A DNA stretch of 64,000 bases from positions 1-64,000 of the forward strand of contig JAAAJB010000051.1 in NCBI GenBank assembly GCA_016098155.1, written 5' to 3'. Each line of letters starts with the position of its first letter. The first letter of the stretch is position 1. This document shows, in pieces, positions 12,036 through 24,438 of the stretch. The position numbers and the translations under genes are program-made. The notes under the pieces were generated by a model, which was not told the DNA's origin, did no database searches, and worked only from the letters and a program-made list of their open reading frames with translations. This DNA comes from Actinomortierella ambigua. Lineage: Eukaryota; Mortierellomycota; Mortierellomycetes; Mortierellales; Mortierellaceae.

Positions 12036-12578
12036 ATGAGATCCTTCTTTTTCGCCCTCGCGCTCCTCCTCCTGCACGCGGCTCTCGCCCACGCGGACCC
12101 GAGCCGCCGCTACATGATCGGGCTGAACAAGCGCGACCTCTGGGTGCGGCCCGCACCCTCTACGAGTTCCTACGAGGCCCGCATCAAGGTCGACGACATC
12201 GAGCCCAAGCACAAGGGCCTCCACTACATCTGGGAGCTCAAGCCTGTCGAGGGCGGTACTCGTTCCTTTGAGATCAAGAATGCTGCCACGGGTTTCTCCA
12301 TCGTCGGGTATGATATGAACGAGAGCCGCTTGGTTGCTGCTCCGGGCCATGGCTCCACTTGGGACATTGACCAGTACCATAACGACCTCTTTGTTATCCG
12401 CCTCTCCGGCACAAAGCTCGTCTGGACCTTTGACCATGATGCCGCCGGCAGTGGTCATGACTCTGGTAATATCCAACTTCGCCCGTTGAGTGACGAGACC
12501 CATGGCCAGATCTGGAAATTCCATCTTGATGCGCATCTGCAAGACCCTGTTGAGGACGACGACGAGTACTGGATGTGA
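12036..12578 (+). CDS. Secreted protein, possible beta-trefoil (ricin-B-lectin-like) fold
   Basis: The single exon gives 180 residues. The signal peptide is very clear: MRSFFFALALLLLHAALAHA. The mature chain has alternating strands with phrases such as YIWELKPVEG, SFEIKNAATGFSIVG, GSTWDIDQY, LVWTFDHDAAGSGHDSGNIQ and GQIWKFHLD. The Q-x-W-type ending of the strands and the GNIQLRPLS..QIWKF pattern resemble ricin-B-type beta-trefoil carbohydrate-binding domains, but the match is only suggestive. It ends in an acidic DDDEYWM. A polyadenylation signal aataaa lies at 12675. It is probably exported to the wall or medium. Confidence 0.75.
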   Translation: MRSFFFALALLLLHAALAHADPSRRYMIGLNKRDLWVRPAPSTSSYEARIKVDDIEPKHKGLHYIWELKPVEGGTRSFEIKNAATGFSIVGYDMNESRLVAAPGHGSTWDIDQYHNDLFVIRLSGTKLVWTFDHDAAGSGHDSGNIQLRPLSDETHGQIWKFHLDAHLQDPVEDDDEYWM

Positions 12579-13673
12579 AGATAACGAGAAGGCAACAAGA
12601 CCTCGTTTTCCACAGACATTTCTCATCTCTCTCACAACACGCAATCTCTCTCTCTCTTTCGCACTTGCACTTGCAATAAACCCTTCTTTCCTTGTTTTGC
12701 ATCTTCTCGGCGTGGTATTGCATGCCATTTATTGATTTTAAATCACTTCCTAACTTTCTATGAAGGCCAGCACACCCGACGAGACCCATACTTGTGGGGG
12801 AAAATTCCTTGAAAACCATGGCCACAGAAAACGAAAAGAAAGTACAAAGAGACGAATTTTGTGAACGGGTGGAGGAGAGGGAGGGAAGACACATTATTCT
12901 GGCCCATGAGATCCAGAATAATGTCCTGAAAGTTCATGGCTCCAATGTTTTACAACCAGGCTTCAGTTTCCGCCTTTCGAAGAATAATGGTCGTGTCAAT
13001 GGTGCCTTACAAGCAAAAAAGCTCTAATGACAGTGTAGCTCCCGCCATTGTTGCTTGAGACCGCCGGTGTTGCTCGCTCGCCCTCTCTAACCCACAAGAC
13101 GTGCCGGTCGACAAACCGGTTCTGATGACCTGTCCATGCTTACATCCAGTTGTACTGTCCGTTGACGACACTTTTAGGACGCCTTCTCCTTCCAGATATG
13201 ACGCCAGGTGCGGTGCTGGAATGCTTGATGATTCGTCTGTGCCTCTGGGGTGAAAGAGCAGTGAATTCACGGCAGCCATTGACGTAACAGATAGAGAGGC
13301 ATGTAAGCAGAGGAGGGGGGGGCAATCGCTGCGTGTAGCAATGTCAAGTAATGTGGAAATCTCTCAGGTGATTCAGAGTATTCCTCGAGCATCATGCAAA
13401 GTTAGAGGATTGAAGGAAACTGTTTCAATTTCTTATTTTGATCGTCCTAATTTTTGGACATCGTCCCAACATCGTCCCAATATAAAAAAATACAGTAAAA
13501 TACAAAAAAAAGAGAGATGGAACGCACGAGAAAAAAAAATAAAACAGAAGTGAGCCAAGGTTGACAACGAAACTATGTATATGAAAAGAAGAAAGATAAG
13601 GGCAATAAATTTAAAAAAGTACCGCCGAGGAAAACGATTTTTTTCAGGTTTCAATTTTTTCTTTTTTTTTTTT
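12579..13673. other. Convergent intergenic region
   Basis: This is the 3' region between the secreted-protein gene (forward) and the bZIP gene (reverse). Only short biased frames are present. A/T-rich tracts (tttttt and aaaaaaa) near 13490-13675 probably hold the bZIP gene's 3' end signals. Nothing else is recognisable. Confidence 0.45.
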
Positions 13674-14608
13674 TTACTCTCCACGATCAAGTCGGCTGAT
13701 CAGACTGTCCACATCCTTGACAGAGATTACAGGCCCATGCCCTGAGCACTTGGCCTTGGCCTTGAGCTCCGCACACAAATCGTCAATCTCAACATCGTCA
13801 AACTTGGGGTGCTTGGCAATCTGCTCCCACGCCTGCGGGCATGGGATCGCCTCCTCATTTGGCTCCAACACTGGAAGACCGCCCTTGTGTTCATAGCACT
13901 CGCCGCCATTGTCCACCTTTGCCGTGAAATGACTTCCCGCTGTTGCCGCTGTTGGTAATAGACTATGACCAAACAACTGCTGATGCTGTGCTGCTGCTGC
14001 TGCTGCTGCTGCTGATGCCATTATTGCTGTTGTGGTCGCATTGGTAGTGACAGGGGTCGCAGTAGTCGTCATCGTGGTGGTTGTCTGTGTGCTAATACCG
14101 TTGCCGCCCAGTCCGATGCCTGGCGATGTCGTGATATTGTGGGGCTTGAGGTGATCAAAGAAGGCTTGGCTCTCCTCCCGTACCGGTGTAGCCGCTACAT
14201 TCGCAAAGGCGTTGGTGTAGTTCAACAGTTGGTCGTTGAACAACAGACCATCGATCGGGTCATCCTGGAATGTCACGGGCTCTTCAAAGTCGGCAAAGAA
14301 CTCGCGGTTGTCCGTCGGATCACGGAAATCTGTAAACAGGGCCTGTGTCTGCTCAAATGTCGTCACCGATGACATCGACATGGGTGCCGCTGGTGGCGTG
14401 AATCGGACATTGCCGTTCTTGTCCGTGTCAAACAGAGGCGTGTTAGCCAGTTCCTCCAACGTTGGAGATGCACCATTGTCAGAGTGAACGGCCACTGTGC
14501 TCAGTGGACTCAAGTGGTCATAGACGGTGGAGTTGCTCCGTGATGACATGGACACTGCTGTGGTTGGAATGAAGCTACTGGATGTGCTGACATGGTCCAA
14601 AAAGGTAT

Positions 14609-14643
<35 letters not shown>

Positions 14644-17600
14644 TGTGGTGCTGAATTTGTCGACTGAGCCTGTGATGGTTGGTGTCGATTCTGTTGACTA
14701 GCATCCAGCAAGCTCGAAATCACACTGTCATGGAGAGCTGTGTTTCCTGCTAATCTGGGTACAACACCAGCACTATTATCCGAGAAGGCAATGTGTGTGA
14801 TCGCCTCTTGTTCGGGTGTCGGAAGATCATGGTTCTGGGGAGAGTTGGGAACGCTGTCGCCGCCAGACGAAGGAGGGGTCCATGGCAGGCGCTGCTCCGA
14901 CCCAGCAATCTTTGCAATGGCAGCATTCGGCGCGCCCTTTGCAGCACTGGTGGCGGCTTTGTAATCGAGAGGCTGCGACAACGGGCTTGGAGTCGAAAGT
15001 TCGGCGCTCGAAGCACGGCTGCTCGCGCTGTCTGGAACGGTGCCAGCAGGCGAATGCTGTTGCATTGTAGAAGCGGCGGACTGCGATTGCTGCTGCAAGC
15101 GAGCAGGGTTCTCCGTGAGCGAGCGGGAGACGGGGAGGTTGTACAGACCAGGCTGGCTGATTGGAAAGTCGAAGGTGAACGACTGCTCCTTCAAGAAATA
15201 GTTTTCTGTTTCGAGCTTCTGGACAAGGACCTTCAAGCTCATGTTCTCTTCCTCGAGTTCTTTGGACGTCTTGGTGGCATGAGTCTCCTCAAGCTCCTTG
15301 ATACGGTCCTCCAGCGACTTTACATAGCGCTCCTTGCGCTCACGGAAGGCACGTTGGGCGGCTCGGTTCTGGGCCTGCAGAGGAGAATATGCCGAAAAAA
15401 AGACAAGGAGGATGAGTTTTACGTCTCTTTTTCGACAGTTGTCTCTGTCAAAACAGAACCAACACAATAGTCAGAAGAAACAAAAAGGGGTGGGGATGAG
15501 GAGGAAAACACAATAGTAGAACGGGTGCGTGCGGTGCGATGACAGCAAGGCTCACGCGGGTGCGGCGGCGTTGACTTCTTTCGAGGTCAAAGTGGTCTGG
15601 TCCAATCAGGGACGATAGGATGGAAAAGAAAGGGAAGTAAGGGCGGAAAGAGAGAACGACGGGAGAGCACAACAGGCAAGTGACAGCACTTGCAGCGGCG
15701 AAGAGTAAGACAGAGTAAACTGGGGAAGGGATGGATGGGAGGGGACCTCTAAGATGAGGCATGGATGGAAGGGAACGACAGGCAAAGCCGAGAGAGAATG
15801 ACCAAGTAACCAACAAGGGAAAATATTGTCCCCTCCTTGCTTCCCCTCTCTTTGCCCCACCACACCATGGCGACGCGCCGCACTCGAGCACAAAAAAGCT
15901 TAAAGAGCCAAAAACTCTTGCGCGTGCAAGTAAGAATGAAGCGCAAGCACCGAGAAAAAAAGGAAAAAAGAATAAAATGAGAGGAATAATAAACGGTTTG
16001 GACGCAAGAGCCACGAATCGATAAAAACAAAAGGACTGTTGGACGCATGAAAGGATGATTGTCTGTATGTCAAGTGAATCACCGCTCCGTTGCCGCCGGT
16101 GTGGACATCCATCAACGCCGCATGCTCACCCGTTCGATTACTGTTGTTTTATCTCTTCTTGTTCAGTGCCCCCCCCCCCCAGCTCTGAATCAATAACAGA
16201 GAGAACAGGGTCGGGTGCGTGTTTGGGTTGAGGAGAGGGACGAGACATTAACGATCAAAGTGTACGTATGCCCCCTCCCGTGGTGGTCCATTTCTCCCTC
16301 TCCCTCTTCCCTCCTCAATCTCTCACGCTCGCTTACTCACTCACTCACTCGGTCTTCAGTCTCACTCTTTACAAGGGTGGGCCTGGTTGTGTTGCTGGTG
16401 GCAAGGTGGTCGTCCAAGGCCCCTTTTTCTCTCTCTTCTTGGGTGGATGGAGCAAAGAAAGATGGGAGGGACGGAAGGGTAGAGAGGGAAGGGGGGGGGT
16501 GAGTGGAGCGGAGAAGAGGGGTCATGTCTTCTCTGCGGCATAGAGGGATGTGTGAGGTAGTCTGGCAGGGCAGGGCAGGAGGGCAGCGGGAGATAGAATA
16601 TTGGTATGTATTGTATGTGCGTGTTGGGACTGGACTGTGTGTACAGTACGTCGTTTCGTCGATGGCGAGATCCCCTATCGTCTTTTCCTCCAACCGTTGT
16701 GCGCCTCCCTCTCCCTCTCTTTGCCCTCTCAATCAACTTCAGTGCTCTGGACTACAGTACATACCTTTCGCTTATTGGTCGGCTCGGTGGTGAGCGGCTT
16801 GCGACCAGCCTTCTTTGGTGCAGGCTTGGAGTCACTACCCTTGTCTTCGTCGTCTGGTGGACGATGACGATGTTGTTGTTGTTGTTGTTGTTGTGATGGT
16901 CGTGATGATTGTTGTGGGATAGAAGGACGAGTGCCACAAGTTAGGAACCTGGTTGCCCAATGCTGAATGTTGTATTGATTTGGATCTTTAACTCTCGTTT
17001 CTCTTTCATATCACCCCTCTTTCAAAAGGGTCTGACCGCTTAAATCAACATATCATGTCATTGATGCCACACCATCATATCATATCATATCATGTCTCAT
17101 CACTTTGCAAAACTTACCACCACTGTTCTCGCCTTCAGAGTAGTGCAGCTTCTCGTCGTATGAGGCCTTGGCAGTGGCTATAGTGGGTGGTGGGAGAGAG
17201 AGAAAGAAAGACATCCGCATTCATTTAGCACAGCGAACAAAGAGTCTACATCCCTTATTCTCCCTCTTCCTTCGACAAAAGGAACAAGACCTAGCTAGAC
17301 AGGTAGCAGCAGCAACCTGGCTCGGAGCAGCATGTCCTTATTCTTCCCGGCATTCCCCATTCCTCCCATCACTTTCAACAAAGAAATGATCCCTCTAGGC
17401 AATTGGGCGAGAGGAGAGGGATTGATTTGAAATGCATTTCTGAGCAGCCTTGTTTTGGTTTCCAACGCCAACCTGTGCGCGCTGGAGGGCGGGGGGGGGG
17501 GGGGGGAAAAACCCAATAGAATCATATCTCTCGCCCCCCTCTCCCTCCCCTCCTCCCCCNNNNNNNNNNAAAAAAAAAAAAAAAAAAAAAAAAGACAAGC

Positions 17601-17857
17601 GACATACGGTTGACATCATTCTTGTGATGCAGATGGCTGACAATGGGCTTGGATGTCGAAGTGGCCGAAGGCACCACCGACGGTACAGTGGCCGTGCTGT
17701 CACGGTACTGTTCATGGTGGGCAATGGCACTAGAAAGAAGTGTCTGGGCCTCGAGGTTTGAATCCAGCAAAGCAGGCCAGTCATTGTCCTGCAACTGGAT
17801 GGGATAAATCACCGAGGACGAGGTTGCGGTCGCAGCCGACGACGAATGCATCGACAT
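13674..17857 (-). CDS. AP-1-like bZIP transcription factor (Yap1/Pap1 type, oxidative stress)
   Basis: Four exons (17608-17857, 17118-17177, 16765-16853, 13674-15374) give 699 residues with consistent phases. Near residues 120-195 lies a fungal bZIP: PLTTEPTNKRKAQNRAAQRA continues into a basic region with FRERKERYVKSLEDRIKELE and a leucine heptad. The middle is Ser/Thr/Gln-rich with a Gln run near 14620. The C-terminal 60 residues match the Pap1/Yap1 cysteine-rich domain: IPCPQAWEQIAKHPKFDDVE, then LCAELKAKAKCSGHGP. In Yap1 and Pap1 this domain is the redox-sensed, Crm1-exported switch that lets the factor enter the nucleus under peroxide stress. I see no clear N-terminal Cys-rich domain. Intron 3 is long (1,390 nt). 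Intron 1 contains a 10-N gap. Confidence 0.9.
17560..17569. other. Assembly gap (10 N)
   Basis: Ten N bases are flanked by a C-rich run on the left and an A-run of 20 or more on the right. The gap lies inside intron 1 of the bZIP gene, so it does not affect the predicted protein, but local homopolymers make the true length uncertain. Confidence 1.
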
Positions 17858-18336
17858 TTCGGATAGAGAGTGGAGAGAGGAGAGAGAGAGAGAGAATGGG
17901 GAAGACTGAATGAGAGGAGGAGAGTGAGAAAGAAGAGCGTTGGAGGCTGAGAGAGGTTGTCGTTGCAGAGAGGGAGGGTTGTGTGCAGGATAGCGCTGCC
18001 TTTTTTTTTTCTTTTTGGTCTCCGGGTTAGGGAGTGGAGGGTGAAGGATGAGAGCGGAAAGGGGAAGAATGTAAAGGAACGACAAGGATTAGACGGATGG
18101 ATGGACTGGGTGGATGGGAAGAAAACAGAGGAGGAAGTGAGGAGGGGGGAGAGGAGAAGAGAGGGGAGAGACATACAAAGGACAGTCCTTTTTTTTTTTT
18201 TTGATCCTCTTTCGGGGTTGGGTGTGCAGACATCCTTTGTCCCGTCTATCATTGGCCACCCGTCTCTATTTGAAAATGTTGCGTGTCGGGACACAACTGA
18301 AGTGAAAGCAGCAGCTACAGATAGCTGGAACCAAGC

Positions 18337-18368
<32 letters not shown>

Positions 18369-19012
18369 GTCTCTGTCTCTCTCTCTTTCTCTCTCTTTCA
18401 GGTCCTCCATCGCCTTCTCGCCCTCCTTTCCTTCCTTCGTGCCTGCTGGCTGTTTGTCATATCTGTGCATTGCCTCTGCAGCTGCTATAGTGACGTACAT
18501 CCTGCCGGTTATCATGTTGCGCAGACCGATCCGACCTTCAATTGACTCGCCTGCGCCCCTCCCTTCTTGACCTTGTCCCCCTCCTGCGCATTCTGGTGAG
18601 TGGCCCCTCTCTTCAAACAGCAGACCCAGACCCAGACGAAGGTGCGAAGCAACCAGCATAAAAAAATGATGTCACATGGGCGAGAAAGATGGATGGAAAT
18701 AAATGTTTTGAGCCAGTGGTGGAACGTTAAGTGTCATCAAAATTGCAACTGGTGCTCGGACAGCCTAGCAAAGGCCGTTTCATGTACCTGCCTACAGCAG
18801 GTAGACGACTAGGGTGTCATTCATGCGTGCAGGGACTACTGCGACTGCAGCTCCTGGCCACCAGACACAAAGCGAGAACTAGGATAGAAAAGTCCTGAAA
18901 ATGTTGAGTGAAGTGACAGAACAGTACAATACAGTGTAAGATTGTTTATATAAGATTGGGTCGTATGGTGTCACTTGTTGTTCTGTCTCTTCAGATTGAA
19001 AATAAAGACTAC
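17858..19012. other. Upstream region of the bZIP gene, no gene seen
   Basis: It is dominated by purine/pyrimidine-biased low-complexity DNA (T-runs at 18000 and 18190, CT repeat at 18336). Open frames here are compositional artefacts rich in Ser, Leu and Pro or Arg and Glu. It most likely holds the bZIP promoter and 5' leader. Confidence 0.45.
18336..18399. repeat. CT microsatellite upstream of the bZIP gene
   Basis: This is a run of ct dinucleotides with a few tgt and ttt interruptions. On the coding strand of the bZIP gene it is a GA-repeat about 480-540 bases upstream of the start codon. It may lie in the promoter or 5' leader. Confidence 0.85.
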
Positions 19013-19384
19013 TCAGATCTTTACTCCAACATTGACAATAAGCGGATTGTTGGAATTAAATGACACTATGTGTTCGCCATTCCTAAAGACTGTAATATCA
19101 TAAGTGTCTGGTGGCACATCCGAATCTGTAAAGCTGTATTGACGTCCCGTGATTGCTTTAGCCCAAGTTGTTTCAAAAGCAAGGGAGTAGCGATAAAGCG
19201 CTGGAGGGGAATTCTCGAACAAGGCGTAACGAGTGATGCCTGTATTCTCTTGGATATCTGCTGAGGTGTCTACCCATTTTTTTTCTTGCTCGGCTGGCCA
19301 GTGAACATCAAAATACTGGAGTTTGGCGAGAACAGCTGGCAGTAGTTGGCTGAACCCAAGTACCAAGGTTATCGAAAATTTCAT
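19013..19384 (-). CDS. Small secreted protein, function unknown
   Basis: The single exon gives 123 residues from the Met at 19384, chosen over an upstream in-frame Met because it gives the signal peptide MKFSITLVLGFSQLLPAVLA. The mature chain has no cysteines and reads as a beta-rich, aromatic protein: LQYFDVHWPAEQEKKWVDTS, ITRYALFENSPPALYRYSL, then DVPPDTYDITVFRNGEHIV. A TATA-like tatataa box lies about 55 bases upstream of the start (about 19440-19447 on the + strand). I do not recognise the family. Confidence 0.65.
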   Translation of the reverse strand: MKFSITLVLGFSQLLPAVLAKLQYFDVHWPAEQEKKWVDTSADIQENTGITRYALFENSPPALYRYSLAFETTWAKAITGRQYSFTDSDVPPDTYDITVFRNGEHIVSFNSNNPLIVNVGVKI

Positions 19385-19908
19385 GGCTGAGACTGGAGGT
19401 ATCTGGATAAAGAACATTGAGGAGGAGGAGGAGGGGGGTTATATAAAAAATGAGGCATTGCTAAACATATTTTTACACTGTGCAAGTCTTTCCCTCGTTT
19501 GGGCTTACATGGATCTGATAAGATACGTTCGTCGATTGTACAGGTCTTCTGAACGCTGCTGTGAAAACTACTGAAAGTGGTTGTGAAGTTTGATGTTGTG
19601 AATGTTGTAAGTGCTGACCTCGAGGATGTAACAGATGTGTGTTGGTGCAAGAAACTGACGGGTGCAGCTTCTTTTTATATGAAAGTCTCCAAAAAGAACT
19701 GAAGCGATGAAAAAAAATTCAGGGGGTGTAGAAAAAAAACGGGGTAAGGGGTCACAAAAAGAAGAGGGGCTCCAGAAAAACCAAGTCGAACTCGAGAGGG
19801 ATCAGGGGGTGTGGAGAGAGATAGGAAAAAGATTTTTTTTTTTTTTTTTTTTTTTTTAGAGATAGGAAAAAGAGGGACACATCAAAGGATCAAGGAAATG
19901 CAGAAAAT

Positions 19909-20226
19909 ATGACCCGCAAGAGGTGGCACAAAATGGCACGAAGGAACGAAGAACTTGAAAAGATAGAGTACTGGACCACAAGGTTCCTGGGAGTGCCGCC
20001 TCACGTTTTATCATCCTTCGGCGTGCACCTGCCCACCGATGCAACAAAGGGAATAATGGCTATCTGCTATGGAATCAAAGGATGGAGGGTGACCCATAAT
20101 GGGCTACAAGTACAGGCAGATAGGAAGGCCCCAGATAAAAGAGCACACTGCAAGGAAACAAAAGGCGCAAAGTCCAAGATACGTAGGCAACAGGTAGCCA
20201 GAGATCAAAAATGCCAAGGATGGTGA
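19909..20226 (+). CDS. Hypothetical 105-residue protein, doubtful
   Basis: This ORF encodes a strongly basic protein with phrases RNEELEKIEYWTTRFLGVPP and HVLSSFGVHLPTDATKG and a Lys/Arg-rich C-terminus. It has no recognised domain and no signal peptide. Its composition is less biased than nearby chance frames, but there is no splice or promoter support. It starts just after a T-run of about 24 bases (19833-19857). It may be a fragment of an old mobile element. Confidence 0.25.
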   Translation: MTRKRWHKMARRNEELEKIEYWTTRFLGVPPHVLSSFGVHLPTDATKGIMAICYGIKGWRVTHNGLQVQADRKAPDKRAHCKETKGAKSKIRRQQVARDQKCQGW

Positions 20227-20447
20227 TAGCTCCACCCTTTTGTCGTCGTCAGTGTCGTCTTCGATTGCGGTTTGCCTGCACTTCATTGTTCCCTTTGTGT
20301 TTCGTACCCCCTCTAATCCTCCGCAAAGCCTGCAATAGAATTCAACTCGTCACAGAGAAAGAAGATGGGGAGCCGATGCGTTTGGAGCTTATATATCATT
20401 TGGAATAGGTGGATTAGGCTAATACATACAGAATCCTTTTTTTTCCT

Positions 20448-22274
20448 TCAACCTCTCATAATATATTGACAAATACACGCCAACAGGCATAGAATTATGA
20501 GGAAGGAATTCGTCAATACGTGGGTTGTCGTAGGGGCATCAGGGCCAAGGATTAAATCCAGCCCAAAGCCAACACCTAGGATGCTCAGGCAGTAAAAACA
20601 GAAGGACTCTCCTGGAGAGCATGACCGAGAAGCTCTACTTCGGTTTCTCCGCACAATGATTGGCATTGGTATGGTTACATGCGGGGTTCTGTCACTACGG
20701 CGGTTCTCGGTGGTATTAGAGCCATGTGAAGGAGCAGATTTGTCCTGGGGAGTGACCTTAACCGTGATGTTCTTGACTTTGAGCTTAGAGCTAGATGAAA
20801 TAGCTGGTTTGTCTTTGGGGGCGGTCGTGGCGGTAGAGTTCTTGGCGATAAGCTTGGGACCAGATGGCATAGTAGGTACGAGTTCAGGGATTTCCATGTT
20901 GGTAGGGTTGCCATCGATAATCTTAGGTCCTGGAACGGTGTCACGTTTGTCTTCGCGGAGTTTGGCGCTGCCAGATCTAACTGGCAATTTCCTTTCATTT
21001 TGTCTTTGCTCAACGCTTTGATACCGCCGATACTGGTCGCCTAACAGAGGTCGGTTCTCAGGCACTTGCATAGGCGACTGTCCGCTTCTTCCTGGTTGCG
21101 TGGCAAGAGCTCCATATTCTAGGCGCCACGAAGGCATGATATTAGCAACAGCGTTTCCAACCGCCTCCGCCCCTTTTTGCTGCTCCGTCACTTTTTGAAT
21201 CGGATTGCGGATGATGACACTGGCGCCTTTGTTTGTGGCATTTGAGGGTGCGTTTAAGCTACTGATCGTGGTTCTTGGCAGTTCGGTGGATGCAAGTTGT
21301 TGTTGTTGAACCATTATGCCGCCTAGCGTTTGAGAGTTGGGCGAGGACAAATATTAGCATCGCTTGTCAAAATTACATCCAAATCATCGTTGTCACGGCG
21401 AGTACCTCTATCCTCTGCTTGTGGAAGCACATCTCCAGCATCGGGCCGTTTCAGAGGATCCTGGGACCAGCATCTTGCAACCCACATGGAGTACTCGTTC
21501 GGAGTGTCACCTGGTATGCTCTCTCGCTTGCCGGACAAAATGAGTGCAGCCACTGTGACTTCGTTAAAGTAGTCCTTGTATGGCCGCGTACAATTGGCTG
21601 CCATCTCCCACATCACCACCCCAAGAGCGTACACATCCGACTTTGTCGAGTAGACAGGCCTTTCAAGCAATAGCTCTGGCGCATGCCATCGAAGTGTACC
21701 TCGAACGCCCTTCGACGCAGCGCTCTCAGTGTTGATCACGGAATGCCCAAAGTCGCCAAGCTTAACCTCCATGTATTTCGTTAGTAATACATTGGTGCTC
21801 TTTAGTTCTCGGTGGAGGATATCTCGTTCGTGCATAAACTCGAGACCACAGGCAATCTCACGCGCAATCTTGGTTTTGTCGTGCCAATCTAGTCCACCCC
21901 TTTCGATGGCCTCCATGAGACTTCCGCCAGCAGCATATTCCATGATGATGACTAGCATGTCCTCGTGGTATGCTTCGCCATAGTACTGGATGATGCATTG
22001 ACCGCGTAGGGTTCTCATGCGCTGGAGTTCAGCCTGGATGGGTTGCTGGCGGCACTCGTGTCGATTGAGGTAAAACTTCTTGATGGCCACCGTACTGATT
22101 CCCCAGCGGCCCTTGTACACAACGCCACTTGCCCCTGAGCCGATAGCCTCCTCCAAAGAGATAGGCAGTCCCTATTTGAGAAAGTCAGGTTTAGTTTGGA
22201 GTTCAATGTGAATGCGCTCAACGCGAAATGCATGAATGTAGTCATACCGTGGATGAGGGCATTAGAGTCGACAT
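20448..22274 (-). CDS. TKL-like protein kinase (HRE variant) with C-terminal membrane segments
   Basis: Three exons (22248-22274, 21406-22171, 20448-21322) give 555 residues. Exon 1 encodes only MSTLMPSST. The kinase domain follows at once: IGSGASGVVYKG (P-loop), VAIKKF (Lys), ILHRELKSTNVLL (catalytic loop), KLGDFG (DFG) and GTLRWHAPELL (APE). The catalytic HRD Asp is Glu here, so activity is doubtful. The 83-nt intron 2 removes a stop and brings the tail into frame; the paralogue downstream has a homologous intron one base longer. The tail is Ser/Lys/Pro-rich, then holds two hydrophobic stretches (FCFYCLSILGVGFGLDLIL and LTNSFLIILCLLACI), suggesting membrane anchoring. Confidence 0.75.
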
Positions 22275-23022
22275 TTGTCTCTGATGAGTGATGGGTGTAT
22301 GTGAAAAATTTTACCATTCGCATCGCGAAAAAAAGGACCATGGACCATGGGTATGGGGGGAGAGAGCAGTCATGCGGTCTTAGCCCCCTTAACACTTTTG
22401 AGAAACCTTGCGCCCATTCCTGCAACTGGGGCAAAGCAAGATGCTGCGACGTTTTCTCACCCCTTGGCGCCTTGAGATCCTCAGATGTAGATCTGTTTGT
22501 TTGGTTGTTTGATTTTTTTGATACCCCGAATTCCTCACAACATCGATGTCTCCACTTGGTGGGATGGTTTGTGATCCCACGATCCCCCCTGGTACCATGA
22601 CCTTTGCGAAACACTCGATCATTTTGAGCCTTGATGATGCCCTCCTTTAAACCCCTTGAGGCTAGCTACGGAGTTGTTGTGCTCGGACCCGCCTTCGCCT
22701 CGGTACGTTAGGTGTCTGAGACTGAACAGTGCCGTGGCATTCTCCTTGTCTGGCCCAGCCCCTCAGAAGCCTTTTGACTGGGGCAATAGCGCTGGCATAT
22801 AATTTTGTATATACATACGACGACGCCCTTGATGAGGAAAGCTCTATAACCTAGCTGGCTGTGGTCTCTTCAGGTCCGCTTATCACTAGGATAGGATCCG
22901 TGGTAGCCGAGACCGCTCCTCTACCTTTGTACCATCACAAAGTTTACGCTGCGTGAAAAGCATTGTATATTTTATCCACCTTGCGCAGGTTTCTCCCGAG
23001 GCCCTGGTGAAAAACATAATCT

Positions 23023-24438
23023 TCACTTTGTTACACAGCACCTACAAGCACATACTAAGATAGCAATGATGAGAATAGTCAACAATATGCGCACTGCCAA
23101 TGGCATACTTGATGTCCATACCATCGGAAATAGCAATAAAAGCTCGGATAAATACAGAAGGCATACGAAAATATTCTCGAAGCTGTCGTCGCGGTGAGGA
23201 CGACCTTGGTGCACGGCTGGGTCTCTCCTGACAGTCGTCGGGGGAATGGGTACAATGGTCTCATCCGGAGGGTCCACGATTGTGATGCTGCTCTCGGCTA
23301 CCTCGGAGCGGGGGGATGCAGCGGATTCGTTGTCAGAAACGGCCATAGTGGGAGGGTTACTGTCGATAGTTTTGGAGCCGGAAGATACGGTAGGTTTGTC
23401 CTCTGGAACGATAGTAGTGGCAGAGCTGGAGTCGGACGATAGGGCCATGCTGGCACGATTGTCATCGCTGGTGATGGAGTTGTAGGATCGAGCTGACATG
23501 ACCTCACCGCGTCGTCTTGGCACAATACTGGGAGAATGTCGGTGGTCACCACCCAATGAGAGTCGGTTCTCGGGCGCCTGTTTAGCTTGGTCTGCACTTG
23601 ACGATTCAAGAGGGTGACCATTACTGCTGGCGCTGGTGTTACTTGTGTTATTGTCTGAGATATTTTGGGATTCGATGGATGTAACTGGCTGCTGGGTCAC
23701 CGTTCCATCTAGCGTTGAAGAGTGGGATGAGTGCAAGGTATCGATGAAGTATGGTAAAAATGTATCCGTGTCATCGTTGTCGCGGTGCGTACCTCTATCT
23801 TCCTCTTGTTGGAGCACAACATCGCCAGCATCGGGCCTATTCAAGGGATCCTGAGACTAACATCTGTTAAGCCGCATGAATTACTCGTTCGGATTGTCTT
23901 CTGGCACTCTCTCTCGCTCGCCTGTCAAAATGAGTTCAACCATTGAGCCTCGTTATAGTGGTCCCTGTGTGATCGCGTACAGTTGGCTGCCATCTCATAT
24001 ATCGCTGATCCTTGAGCATACATGTCTGACTTTGTCGAGTACACAAGTTATCAATCAATAACTCTGGGTCACTCCATCAAAAGTGTACTTCGGGCGTCCT
24101 TCAACTCAACGCTCTTCGCTTTGGTCTCCGGGATATCCAAGGTCGTCCAGCTCGACGTCCATGTTCTTCGTCGGCAATAAGTTGGCGCCCTTTAGTTCCC
24201 TGTGCGTAAATGGAGACCACGTGCGATCTCACGCGCAATCCTGGTTTTGTTGTGCCAATCGGTTCCAATCGATGGCCTCCCTGAAACGTCCACCGACAGC
24301 ATGCTCCATGATGGTGACCAGTATGTCCTCGTGGTACGTATCCCGATAGAGCTCAGTCTATGGCGCCTATTTGTTGCACCCATTGTGTACTCATTAATGT
24401 AGATCTCATACCGTGGATGAGTGCAAGACGCTCGACAT
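23023..24438 (-). pseudogene. Decayed paralogue of the adjacent kinase gene
   Basis: Its exon 1 (24412-24438, MSSVLHSST followed by a GTATGA donor) is clearly homologous to the neighbour's exon 1. The kinase N-lobe with P-loop and Lys is deleted. Remaining kinase pieces, such as TYHEDILVTIMEHAVGG, DWHNKTRIAREIARGL and THRELKGANLL, are separated by stops and frame shifts. It also has Glu in place of the HRD Asp, so that change predates the duplication. The tail exon (23023-23708) is still open: it ends with two hydrophobic segments (ENIFVCLLYLSELLLLFPM and VRILLTILIIAILVCAC). The intron before it resembles that of the neighbour. Confidence 0.7.
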